From an uncultured Bacteroides sp. (GTDB taxonomy: Bacteria; Bacteroidota; Bacteroidia; Bacteroidales; Bacteroidaceae): 64,000 nucleotides of DNA. The notes beneath the pieces were generated by a model. It searched no databases and was not told where the DNA came from. It saw only the letters and a list, made by a program, of their open reading frames with translations. The position numbers were made by a program, and so were the translations under genes. Shown here one piece after another: positions 54,024-62,227 of the stretch. Every line of letters starts with the position of its first letter. The first letter of the stretch is position 1. The DNA lies in the NCBI RefSeq assembly GCF_963677715.1, contig NZ_OY782495.1:2656001-2720000 (forward strand). Direction: 5' to 3'.

Positions 54024-55391
54024 TTAGCCAAACAAGGCTCTAAAAGCTTCTTCTACCTTTCTTACAGGTATTAATTCTATTTTTATTCTCTTGATGTCTA
54101 TTCCCTGCAAATTATATTTTGGTAATACGAATCGTTTAAAACCAAGCTTTTCAGCTTCACCTATGCGTTGTTCTATACGGTTTACCGGACGGATCTCGCC
54201 CGAAAGCCCTATCTCGCCCGCCATGGAGATATCCGATTCAATACTTGTATCCATGTTCGAAGATAGAATGGCACTAATCACGGCCAAATCTATGGCCGGA
54301 TCATTTACTTTTAGTCCCCCGGCAATATTAAGAAAAACATCTTTTTGGGCAAGTTTAAAACCTACCCGTTTCTCTAGCACAGCTAAAAGCATGTTCATTC
54401 TGCGGATATCGAACCCTGTTGCCGAGCGTTGCGGGTTGCCGTAAACAGCGGAACTAACCAAGGCCTGTGTTTCGATGAGGAATGGTCTGACTCCTTCTAT
54501 GGCCGAAGCAATGGCTACACCGCTCATGCCTTCGTGATCTTGCGAAAGCAGCAACTCCGACGGATTGCTCACTTGTCGTAGCCCATCTTGTCGCATTTCA
54601 TAAATACCCAGTTCGGCAGTACTTCCAAATCTATTTTTAATGCTTCGCAATATACGATACATATAATGTTGATCTCCTTCAAACTGTAACACCGCATCTA
54701 CAATATGCTCCAATACTTTGGGCCCGGCAATGCTTCCTTCCTTATTAATATGCCCGATAAGTAACACCGCTGTGTGAGTTTCTTTAGCGAAACGCAAAAT
54801 GGAGGCTGCGCATTCGCGCACTTGGGCAATGCTGCCGGGAGAAGATTCAAGTACCTCCGTAGATACGGTTTGTATGGAATCGATGATGACCAAATCGGGC
54901 TGGGTATTCTTTATGTGCACATATATTTGTTCCAGAGAAGTTTCGCAAACGATGAGGCAATCGCTCGAGGCATTGGTGAGTCTGTCTGCCCGTAGCTTTA
55001 ATTGGCGGGCACTCTCTTCGCCGGAAACATATAGTATGCGTCGTTCGGGCATGCGGAGTACCGTTTGTAGCACCAATGTAGATTTCCCTATGCCCGGTTC
55101 GCCACCAATAAGTACTAGTGAACCCGGAACCAGTCCGCCGCCCAATACCCTGTTTAGTTCCTCGTCGTGCATATCCATTCGCGGCTCATCGTCAGCCTCA
55201 ATGTTGTCTAGTGTGATTGGTTTTGCTTTTACCGTTTCTATTCCCGATACAGGGCGTTTGTTAGTGGTTTCTTTTCGTACAATTTCTTCTACATAGGTAT
55301 TCCACTCTCCGCAACCGGAACATTTACCTACCCATTTGGGCGACTCCTGCCCGCAATTGTTGCATACATAAACGGTTTTTTCTTTTGCCAT
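54024..55391 (-). CDS. radA: DNA repair protein RadA
   Basis: RadA (Sms) is a RecA-related helicase that promotes branch migration in recombination. The 455-residue protein has the N-terminal zinc finger (Cys10, Cys13, Cys24, Cys27), Walker A GGEPGIGKST, the RadA signature KNRFGSTAELGIYEM and a C-terminal Lon-like domain (SDISMAGEIGLSGEIRPVNR). The ATG at 55391 has a good ribosome site AGGAG four bases upstream. A TATTTTTG box at 55426-55419 (minus) is the likely promoter. Confidence 0.97.
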   Translation of the reverse strand: MAKEKTVYVCNNCGQESPKWVGKCSGCGEWNTYVEEIVRKETTNKRPVSGIETVKAKPITLDNIEADDEPRMDMHDEELNRVLGGGLVPGSLVLIGGEPGIGKSTLVLQTVLRMPERRILYVSGEESARQLKLRADRLTNASSDCLIVCETSLEQIYVHIKNTQPDLVIIDSIQTVSTEVLESSPGSIAQVRECAASILRFAKETHTAVLLIGHINKEGSIAGPKVLEHIVDAVLQFEGDQHYMYRILRSIKNRFGSTAELGIYEMRQDGLRQVSNPSELLLSQDHEGMSGVAIASAIEGVRPFLIETQALVSSAVYGNPQRSATGFDIRRMNMLLAVLEKRVGFKLAQKDVFLNIAGGLKVNDPAIDLAVISAILSSNMDTSIESDISMAGEIGLSGEIRPVNRIEQRIGEAEKLGFKRFVLPKYNLQGIDIKRIKIELIPVRKVEEAFRALFG

Positions 55392-55418
55392 CGTTCTCCT
55401 CGTTCTTTAGAATGAAGA

Positions 55419-55426
55419 CAAAAATA
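55419..55426 (-). promoter_or_regulatory. -7 element of radA
   Basis: TATTTTTG on the minus strand, about 28 bases before the radA start; no clear -33 element. Confidence 0.5.
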
Positions 55427-55659
55427 AGGATAATTAATCAGATTTCAGGGATTTTCGTCTTTGCTTTTTCTATAGTTCCCATTATTCTTTCCGCCTATAT
55501 TAGCAATACGAAAGTATTATAAGTTTTTGTTCCCTTAATAAGGAGGTGGCATAAACTGTAAGTATATGTTTTATCCTTATACAATTATCATATTGTCAGG
55601 CTGGAATTATTTTATAAGAAAAAGCAGAAAAAAAGTAATAGATTTAATGTTTTTATTCT
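55427..55659. other. Upstream part of the radA-thrA divergent region, nothing firm
   Basis: AT-rich intergenic sequence between the radA promoter and the thr promoter. The only structure I see is a small hairpin AATAC-gaaa-GTATT at 55504-55517. No gene or RNA is recognisable. Confidence 0.5.
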
Positions 55660-55667
55660 TACTTTTG
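55660..55667 (+). promoter_or_regulatory. -7 element of the thr operon
   Basis: TACTTTTG fits TAnnTTTG and is followed by GCAACACTTACC. Transcription would start near 55674, about 32 bases before the leader-peptide ATG and 217 before thrA, leaving room for a regulatory leader. Confidence 0.6.
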
Positions 55668-55705
55668 CAACACTTACCAAATATGGTAGAAACAAAAAAA
55701 GAAAA

Positions 55706-55768
55706 ATGGTTAATTTCTATCTACATATAACCACCACATCGATGTGCACCACAACCCTTAGGGGTTGA
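55706..55768 (+). CDS. Threonine-rich leader peptide of the thr operon
   Basis: A 20-codon frame, ATG at 55706 and TGA at 55766, ends in ITTTSMCTTTLRG. Six of 20 codons are threonine, in two triplets, after an isoleucine codon. It lies between the thr promoter and thrA. Enterobacterial thrL works the same way: ribosome stalling at Thr/Ile codons when these amino acids are scarce prevents premature termination. The role is inferred from composition and position; the peptide itself is not conserved with E. coli beyond the Thr run. A second short frame (ATG 55683, stop 55728-55730) overlaps its first codons out of frame and ends in three Ile among five residues. Confidence 0.75.
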   Translation: MVNFYLHITTTSMCTTTLRG

Positions 55769-55868
55769 GGATGATTCTGTGTTTCTACGTGATTCACGCT
55801 TACAGAAGTAAGCAATTTCTAAAACTTAATTTTAATCGTCATTGTCCCGGCCTTTTATATTGGGGCAA
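55754..55868 (+). promoter_or_regulatory. Candidate attenuator structures in the thr leader
   Basis: Stem 1, AACCC/GGGTT, covers the last leader codons (55754-55767). Stem A pairs TTCTGT (55775-55780) with ACAGAA (55802-55807) around CGTG/CACG (55788-55798). Stem B pairs GCTTAC (55798-55803) with GTAAGC (55808-55813) around AGAA. A and B share bases and exclude each other. A last stem TTGTCCC/GGGGCAA (55842-55868) lies 22 bases before thrA. None has a strong T-run, so control might be by termination or by masking translation. Confidence 0.5.
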
Positions 55869-55890
55869 CTGTTCTTAAATTAGTATCTTC

Positions 55891-58326
55891 ATGAAAGTAA
55901 TGAAATTCGGCGGAACATCCGTAGGTTCCGTGAACAGCATTTTAAGTGTAAAAAAGATAGTAGAGGCAGCAGAAGAGCCTGTAATTGTTGTTGTTTCGGC
56001 ATTAGGTGGAATTACTGATAAGCTGATTCACATGTCGAAAATGGCTGCAACCGGAGACCCTGCTTATGAGGGAGAGTTCCGTGATATTGTGTATCGGCAT
56101 ATTGCAATGATTAAAGAAGTTATTCCGGCAGGAAATAAGCAATCGCTATTGCAACGTCAGGTGGGTGAACTGCTCAATGAATTGAAAGATATCTTTCAAG
56201 GTATATATCTGATAAAAGACCTCTCTTCGAAAACATCTGATACGATTGTCAGTTACGGAGAGAGGCTTTCTTCTATTATAGTGTCTCGGTTAATAGCAGA
56301 TGCTCAATGGTTTGATTCGCGTACGTTTATTAAAACGGAGAGAAAGCATGCTAAACATGTGTTAGATAATGAATTAACCAATTCGCTTATAAAGGAAACC
56401 TTCCGTATTATTCCGAAAATATCCGTGGTACCGGGTTTCATCTCTTCGGATAAAACGAATGGTGATGTGACTAACCTTGGACGTGGCGGTTCGGATTATA
56501 CAGCAGCCATTTTAGCAGCTGCTCTTGACGCTGATAGTCTTGAAATCTGGACGGATGTGGATGGATTCATGACGGCAGATCCACGAGTAATCAGTAGTGC
56601 TTATACTATCAGCGAATTAAGTTATGTAGAGGCAACAGAACTTTGTAACTTTGGTGCAAAAGTGGTATATCCGCCTACCATTTATCCTGTATATCATAAA
56701 AGCATTCCTATCTTGATTAAAAATACATTTAATCCGGATGCTGCAGGTACGGTTATCAAACAAAATGTTTCCAGTCCTGAAAGCAAAGCGATTAAGGGAA
56801 TGTCGTCTATCAACGACACGAGTCTGATTACTGTTCAAGGGTTGGGAATGGTTGGCGTAATCGGAGTAAATTATCGCATTTTTAAAGTATTAGCCAAAAG
56901 TGGTATTAGTGTTTTTCTCGTATCACAGGCATCTTCAGAAAACAGCACTTCTATAGGTGTACGTAATAGTGAGGCCGATTTGGCTTGCGAGGTTCTAAAC
57001 GAAGAATTTGCCAAAGAGGTGGAAATGGGTGAAATCGGGAAAATAAATGCAGAAAAAGGACTTGCTACTGTAGCTATTGTTGGCGAAAACATGAAGCATA
57101 CGCCGGGTATTGCCGGTAAATTATTTGGCACTTTGGGGCGCAATGGTATTAATGTGATTGCTTGTGCACAGGGTGCTTCCGAAACCAATATTTCGTTTGT
57201 TGTTGATTCCCAATCACTTCGTAAATCGCTTAATGTTATTCATGACTCTTTTTTCCTCTCTGAATATCAGGTGCTGAATTTGTTTATTTGTGGAATAGGT
57301 ACGGTAGGTAACAGTCTTATTGAGCAGATACGTTGTCAGCAACAGAAATTGATGCATGAAAACGGCCTTCAGCTGAATGTAGTGGGCATTGCCAATAGTT
57401 CGTATGCTATGTTTAACCGAGAAGGGCTTGATCTGAGCAACTACCGGAGCAAATTGAAGGAACAAGGAATAAAGAGCTCTCCCAAGATCTTTCGCGATGA
57501 GGTTATTGAGATGAACATCTTTAATTCGGTCTTTGTTGATTGTACGGCAAGTCCGGAAGTTGCTTCTTTATATAAAGATTTTCTATTGCATAATATTTCG
57601 GTAGTTGCCGCCAACAAGATTGCGGCTTCTTCAAAATATGAAGATTATTTGGGTTTGAAGCAGGTAGCCCGTCATAGAGGAGTGAAATTTTTATTCGAAA
57701 CAAATGTAGGTGCCGGGCTTCCCATTATAAATACGATTAACGACCTGATTAATAGTGGCGACAAAATTCTGAAAATAGAGGCGGTGCTTTCAGGTACACT
57801 AAATTATGTATTCAATAAAATAAGCGCTGATATACCTTTTAGTCGTACCATTAAGATGGCCCAGGAAGAACACTATTCTGAACCGGATCCACGTGTTGAT
57901 CTGAGTGGAAAGGATGTGGTTCGTAAATTGGTTATTTTAGCACGCGAAGCCGGGTATAAAATAGAGCAGGAGGATGTAGAAACTCACTTGTTTGTTCCGA
58001 ATGAATACTTTGAAGGTTCATTGAATGAGTTTTGGAAGCGTATTCCCAGCCTTGATGCAGAATTTGAAACTCGTCGTCAAATTTTGGTCGACGAAAAAAA
58101 ACATTGGCGCTTTGTTGCTAAGTTAGATGGAGGTAAAGCGTCTGTTGGGCTACAGGAGGTGGGGAGTGATCACCCTTTCTACGGCTTGGAGGGAAGCAAC
58201 AATATTATTTTGCTTACTACAGAACGTTATAAAGAATATCCGATGATGATTCAGGGATATGGAGCCGGTGCGGGTGTGACTGCCGCCGGAGTTTTTGCAG
58301 ATATTATGAGTATTGCTAATGTATAA
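55891..58326 (+). CDS. thrA: Bifunctional aspartate kinase / homoserine dehydrogenase
   Basis: ThrA catalyses the first and third steps of the aspartate pathway. Residues 1-290 are the aspartokinase (MKFGGTSVGS, then SYGERLSS and GRGGSDYTAA), residues about 310-455 are two ACT regulatory domains where threonine binds, and residues about 460-811 are homoserine dehydrogenase (LFICGIGTVGNSL, AANKIAASS, LSGTLNYVF). The length of 811 matches the E. coli enzyme. It is the first structural gene after the leader peptide; the kinase homologue gene follows after 5 bases. Confidence 0.97.
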   Translation: MKVMKFGGTSVGSVNSILSVKKIVEAAEEPVIVVVSALGGITDKLIHMSKMAATGDPAYEGEFRDIVYRHIAMIKEVIPAGNKQSLLQRQVGELLNELKDIFQGIYLIKDLSSKTSDTIVSYGERLSSIIVSRLIADAQWFDSRTFIKTERKHAKHVLDNELTNSLIKETFRIIPKISVVPGFISSDKTNGDVTNLGRGGSDYTAAILAAALDADSLEIWTDVDGFMTADPRVISSAYTISELSYVEATELCNFGAKVVYPPTIYPVYHKSIPILIKNTFNPDAAGTVIKQNVSSPESKAIKGMSSINDTSLITVQGLGMVGVIGVNYRIFKVLAKSGISVFLVSQASSENSTSIGVRNSEADLACEVLNEEFAKEVEMGEIGKINAEKGLATVAIVGENMKHTPGIAGKLFGTLGRNGINVIACAQGASETNISFVVDSQSLRKSLNVIHDSFFLSEYQVLNLFICGIGTVGNSLIEQIRCQQQKLMHENGLQLNVVGIANSSYAMFNREGLDLSNYRSKLKEQGIKSSPKIFRDEVIEMNIFNSVFVDCTASPEVASLYKDFLLHNISVVAANKIAASSKYEDYLGLKQVARHRGVKFLFETNVGAGLPIINTINDLINSGDKILKIEAVLSGTLNYVFNKISADIPFSRTIKMAQEEHYSEPDPRVDLSGKDVVRKLVILAREAGYKIEQEDVETHLFVPNEYFEGSLNEFWKRIPSLDAEFETRRQILVDEKKHWRFVAKLDGGKASVGLQEVGSDHPFYGLEGSNNIILLTTERYKEYPMMIQGYGAGAGVTAAGVFADIMSIANV

Positions 58327-58331
58327 AGAAG

Positions 58332-59567
58332 ATGAAACATATAATTATATTAGGCGACGGAATGGCCGACTGGCCTGTGAAGTCATTAGGAGATAAGACG
58401 CTCCTGCAATATGCAAAGACGCCTTATATGGATATGCTTGCCCGGATGGGACGCAACGGTAGGCTACAGACGGTAGCCGAAGGCTTTCATCCGGGCAGCG
58501 AAGTAGCTAATTTATCCGTACTGGGTTACAATTTACCGAAAGTGTACGAAGGTCGGGGAGCTTTGGAAGCGGCAAGTATCGGTATTGATCTGAAGCCGGG
58601 AGAGATGGCAATGCGCTGTAACCTGATTTGTGTAGAGGGGGAAATTTTGAAGAATCACTCATCCGGACATATTTCTACCGAAGAAGCTGATGTGTTGATT
58701 AAGTATTTGCAAGAGAACTTGGGAAATGAAAAAGTTCACTTTCATACAGGCGTATCTTACCGTCACTTGTTAGTTATCAAAGGAGGTAACAAACAACTTG
58801 ATTGTACTCCTCCTCATGATGTTCCTCTTCATCCGTTCCGCCCTTTACTGATAAAGCCTTTAGTACCGGAAGCTCAGGAAACGGCTGATCTGATTAATGA
58901 ACTAATCTTGAAATCTCAAGAGTTACTGAAGAATCATCCGTTAAACTTAAAACGTATTTCAGAAGGTAAAGATCCGGCTAATAGCATTTGGCCATGGTCG
59001 CCGGGCTATCGTCCACAAATGGAAACACTCTCCGATACTTTCCCACAAATAAAGTCGGGTTCTGTTATCTCTGCCGTTGATTTAATTCGGGGCATCGGTT
59101 ATTATGCCGGACTAAAACGAATATTAGTGGAAGGTGCTACCGGACTTTATGATACAAATTATGAGAATAAAGTGGCGGCAGCTTTAACAGCATTGAAAAC
59201 GGACGACTTCGTTTATCTGCACATTGAAGCCAGTGATGAGGCCGGACACGAAGGTAATGTAGCTTTGAAGCTCCAAACCATTGAGAATCTGGATAGCCGT
59301 GCCGTTGGCCCTATCTATGAGGCAGTAAAAGAATGGAAAGAACCGGTGGCTATTGCTGTGCTTCCCGATCATCCAACTCCCTGCGAACTAAGAACTCATA
59401 CTTCAGATCCGATCCCATTCCTTATCTGGTATCCGGGAATTACTCCCGATTCTGTGCAAACGTATGATGAAGTAGCGGCTTGTGAGGGAGACTATGGATT
59501 ATTGAAGGAAGATGAGTTTATGAAAGAGTTTATGAATTCCAATAAATCGTATGATGAAGTATTATAG
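58332..59567 (+). CDS. Phosphoglycerate mutase-like protein, predicted homoserine kinase
   Basis: The 411-residue protein belongs to the archaeal-type cofactor-independent phosphoglycerate mutase family in the alkaline-phosphatase superfamily. Metal ligands sit in ILGDGMADWP, SEVANLSVLGYN (the Ser nucleophile), HIEASDEAGHEGN and LPDHPTPCELRTH. It lies between thrA and thrC, where thrB would be, and no GHMP-type homoserine kinase is present. From memory, homologues in Bacteroides and Desulfovibrio were linked genetically to homoserine phosphorylation, so I predict a non-homologous ThrB. Annotation as a glycolytic mutase is likely misleading. Its end overlaps thrC by 14 bases or more. Confidence 0.88.
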   Translation: MKHIIILGDGMADWPVKSLGDKTLLQYAKTPYMDMLARMGRNGRLQTVAEGFHPGSEVANLSVLGYNLPKVYEGRGALEAASIGIDLKPGEMAMRCNLICVEGEILKNHSSGHISTEEADVLIKYLQENLGNEKVHFHTGVSYRHLLVIKGGNKQLDCTPPHDVPLHPFRPLLIKPLVPEAQETADLINELILKSQELLKNHPLNLKRISEGKDPANSIWPWSPGYRPQMETLSDTFPQIKSGSVISAVDLIRGIGYYAGLKRILVEGATGLYDTNYENKVAAALTALKTDDFVYLHIEASDEAGHEGNVALKLQTIENLDSRAVGPIYEAVKEWKEPVAIAVLPDHPTPCELRTHTSDPIPFLIWYPGITPDSVQTYDEVAACEGDYGLLKEDEFMKEFMNSNKSYDEVL

Positions 59568-60855
59568 CACTAATAAACAAGCTCCTGTAGCTTCTTTGCA
59601 GGAGGCGGTAGTTAAAGGACTTGCCTCTGATAAAGGGCTTTTTATGCCTGAATCGATTAAAACTCTGCCAAAAGAATTCTTTGATACCATTGAAATGCTC
59701 TCTTTTCAGGAAATAGCCTATCGGGTAGCAGATGCTTTCTTTGGTGAAGATGTGCCGGCAGATACGTTGAAAGAAATTGTGTATGATACACTCAGTTTTG
59801 ATGTACCGCTGGTTCCTGTGGAGGATAATATCTATTCTTTAGAATTGTTTCATGGCCCTACGTTGGCATTCAAAGATGTTGGCGGTCGCTTTATGGCACG
59901 TCTGCTCGGCCATTTCATTCGCAAAGAGGGGCTGAAGAATGTCAATGTGTTGGTTGCCACTTCGGGAGATACGGGAAGCGCTGTTGCCAATGGTTTTCTC
60001 GGCGTGGAAGGGATTCATGTATATGTACTTTATCCGAAAGGAAAGGTTAGCGAAATACAAGAGAAGCAGTTCACTACTCTGGGACAGAATATCACTTCAT
60101 TAGAGATTGACGGAACCTTTGATGACTGTCAGGCATTGGTGAAATCGGCGTTTATGGATAAAGAATTGAATGAGCATTTACTGCTAACTTCTGCTAACTC
60201 CATCAATGTAGCTCGTTTCTTGCCGCAAGCTTTTTACTATTTCTATGCTTATGCACAACTTAAAAAATTAGGTAAGGCTGATAAGATGGTTGTCTCTGTA
60301 CCCAGTGGAAACTTTGGGAACATTACAGCCGGTTTGTTTGGAAAACGAATGGGATTACCCATTACTCGTTTCATGGCTGCCAATAATAAAAATGATATAT
60401 TTTATCAATACCTGCAAACAGGAAAATATAATCCCCGTCCGTCTATTGTTACCATTGCTAATGCCATGGATGTGGGTGATCCAAGTAACTTTGCCCGTGT
60501 GCTCGATTTGTATGATCACTCTCATACGGCTATTTCAGCAGAGATAACAGGTAGTACCTACGCTAACGAACAAATAAGCGAAACATTGCAGAACGTTTAT
60601 CAAGAAATGCATTATCTGCTCGATCCGCATGGCGCTTGTGGCTATCGTGCGCTGAAAGAAGGATTGAAAGACGGTGAAGTAGGTGTGTTCCTCGAAACAG
60701 CTCATCCTGCTAAGTTTCTCGAAACAGTAGAGGGTATTATTCATGATAAAGTGATTGTTCCCGCTAAGTTGCAAGAATTTATGAAAGGTGAAAAGAAGAG
60801 TTTGGAGATGGGCAAAGATTTTGCCGGCTTCAAATCTTATTTGCTAAACCTTTAA
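59554..60855 (+). CDS. thrC: Threonine synthase
   Basis: ThrC converts O-phosphohomoserine to threonine with PLP. The 433-residue protein has the N-terminal threonine-synthase region (YYSTNKQAPVASLQEAV), GPTLAFKDVGGRF with the PLP lysine Lys107, SGDTGSAVANGF, and SVPSGNFGNITAGLFGKRMG for the phosphate. I start at the second of two adjacent ATGs (59554). It overlaps the preceding gene, so translation is coupled, and a terminator follows. Confidence 0.96.
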   Translation: MKYYSTNKQAPVASLQEAVVKGLASDKGLFMPESIKTLPKEFFDTIEMLSFQEIAYRVADAFFGEDVPADTLKEIVYDTLSFDVPLVPVEDNIYSLELFHGPTLAFKDVGGRFMARLLGHFIRKEGLKNVNVLVATSGDTGSAVANGFLGVEGIHVYVLYPKGKVSEIQEKQFTTLGQNITSLEIDGTFDDCQALVKSAFMDKELNEHLLLTSANSINVARFLPQAFYYFYAYAQLKKLGKADKMVVSVPSGNFGNITAGLFGKRMGLPITRFMAANNKNDIFYQYLQTGKYNPRPSIVTIANAMDVGDPSNFARVLDLYDHSHTAISAEITGSTYANEQISETLQNVYQEMHYLLDPHGACGYRALKEGLKDGEVGVFLETAHPAKFLETVEGIIHDKVIVPAKLQEFMKGEKKSLEMGKDFAGFKSYLLNL

Positions 60856-60870
60856 GCATTTATATACATC

Positions 60871-60907
60871 AAAAATCCCGCTCAGAACTATTCTGTACGG
60901 GATTTTT
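60871..60907 (+). terminator. Terminator of the thr operon
   Basis: Outer arms AAAAATCCCG (60871-60880) and CGGGATTTTT (60898-60907) enclose an inner perfect stem CAGAA-cta-TTCTG. The T-run is part of the right arm. It could also serve the convergent thiamine operon. Confidence 0.88.
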
Positions 60908-61019
60908 ATATAACTATCGGTATGAGTAATTGGAAAAATGTTTTTGCAGTCATTTGGACAGGACAGTTATTTTTGGTTTAATGTTAATAGGTAGGTACTA
61001 TTAAGCTATGTAGGCTTGG

Positions 61020-61658
61020 TTAATACGTTCTGAAAATCAAGTACTTCCCTTTTGCATGTATGGTAAGTGTATTGCCTACGGCTTCGTTGAGCGTTCCTTG
61101 CCACCAATTGGTGAAGTCGCTGAGTGGATAAACCAATCCGTCACCTTTTAAACCCGATGCGCCGAAGTTAATGATGGAAACTTGTTCGCCCGGATAACAG
61201 TGAAATGTGGCATCGCCACACGCAGGGGTGAATACGCCATAATCGGTTGCCATCTGTACGTTTGCTCCGGCAGCCATGTAATCCATTAATAAACTAATAT
61301 TGCCTAAGGTATGATCTTCTCGTTTGCCTGTGGCACCAACGATCACTAATTCTTTACGCTCGTTTTCGAGGCAATAATTCACTGCTTTGGTTTGATCATT
61401 TGTCTCCTGATCGGGGCTTGTATGCAGAATGTGTTGGAAACGTTTCTTGTTTTTGGCAGAGATGGAATCGCCGTCTCCTATGATAATGTCGGGAATCTGT
61501 CCCCGAAGAATATAGGCATCGGCTGCACCGTCACAGCACACCACATAAGCTGCCTGATTCAACAAAGCGACAGGTGTGGGATGGGTGGGATATTCTCCAT
61601 TGGCCAGAATCAGCGTTTCGGTGGGACTGTCTTTTGTTAGCAACGGGTAGTTTTTCAT
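61020..61658 (-). CDS. Thiamine diphosphokinase
   Basis: The 212-residue cytoplasmic enzyme pyrophosphorylates thiamine to thiamine diphosphate. Family features: VVCCDGAADAYILRG, IIGDGDSISAKNKKRF (acidic metal-binding loop), DQTKAVNYCLENE, VIVGATGKREDHTLGN and a C-terminal beta-domain (INFGASGLKGDGLVYPL). I choose the ATG at 61658 because it overlaps the pnuT stop as ATGA; an upstream start at 61694 would overlap by 40 bases. Last gene of the thiamine salvage operon. Confidence 0.93.
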   Translation of the reverse strand: MKNYPLLTKDSPTETLILANGEYPTHPTPVALLNQAAYVVCCDGAADAYILRGQIPDIIIGDGDSISAKNKKRFQHILHTSPDQETNDQTKAVNYCLENERKELVIVGATGKREDHTLGNISLLMDYMAAGANVQMATDYGVFTPACGDATFHCYPGEQVSIINFGASGLKGDGLVYPLSDFTNWWQGTLNEAVGNTLTIHAKGKYLIFRTY

Positions 61659-62227
61659 ACGGTTCGTGTTGTTTCTTTCATCATTCGTATCCATTTATAA
61701 TAGCCAAAGATAGCAATAACAGAGTAAATGCCATATAAGACGGCAGTGAAATCGAGTCCTTTATAGACGTAGAGTCCGCAACTTACCACATCTACGGCTA
61801 TCCAGGCCAGCCATTGTTCTACGTATTTTCGAGCCAGTAGCCACATGCCGATGATGCTGAGAGCTGTAGTGAAACTATCTAGCCACGGAACATTACTATC
61901 GGTATAATTAATCAGCACCCACGCAATGGCAAAGAAGGCAACTACAAACACAGCTGCTAGCGGAATAATCTGTTGGATAGGGGTATGCCTGATAGGTAAA
62001 TCTATTTTATTACTGTTCCCTTTTTGCCACACTACCCATCCGTAGATGGCAGCAAGAAGGTAGTAAACGTTGATACCCGTATCGGCATAGAGTCCGGCAT
62101 CGTAATACACAAAAAGATAGATGGCCGGCATAATAATGCCGACTATCCATAGATAGATGCTTGCTTTATACTCCAGCCAGAGATAAAGCAAGCCTATCAG
62201 AGTTCCTATAATTTCCAGATAGTTCAT
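61655..62227 (-). CDS. pnuT: PnuC-family thiamine transporter PnuT
   Basis: The 190-residue inner membrane protein has six or seven helices and the PnuC-family pattern (GLLYLWLEYKASIYLW, AIYGWVVWQKG, YVEQWLAWIAVDVVSCGLYV). PnuC proteins take up nicotinamide riboside; the PnuT branch takes thiamine. I choose thiamine because the next gene is thiamine diphosphokinase, which traps the imported vitamin, and the previous gene is a TonB receptor. Starts and stops overlap on both sides. Confidence 0.92.
   Translation of the reverse strand: MNYLEIIGTLIGLLYLWLEYKASIYLWIVGIIMPAIYLFVYYDAGLYADTGINVYYLLAAIYGWVVWQKGNSNKIDLPIRHTPIQQIIPLAAVFVVAFFAIAWVLINYTDSNVPWLDSFTTALSIIGMWLLARKYVEQWLAWIAVDVVSCGLYVYKGLDFTAVLYGIYSVIAIFGYYKWIRMMKETTRTV

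Noticed and set aside
60908-61019. A TPP riboswitch near the thiamine genes
   Set aside because: This gap is downstream of the operon; the operon's 5' end is outside the window.
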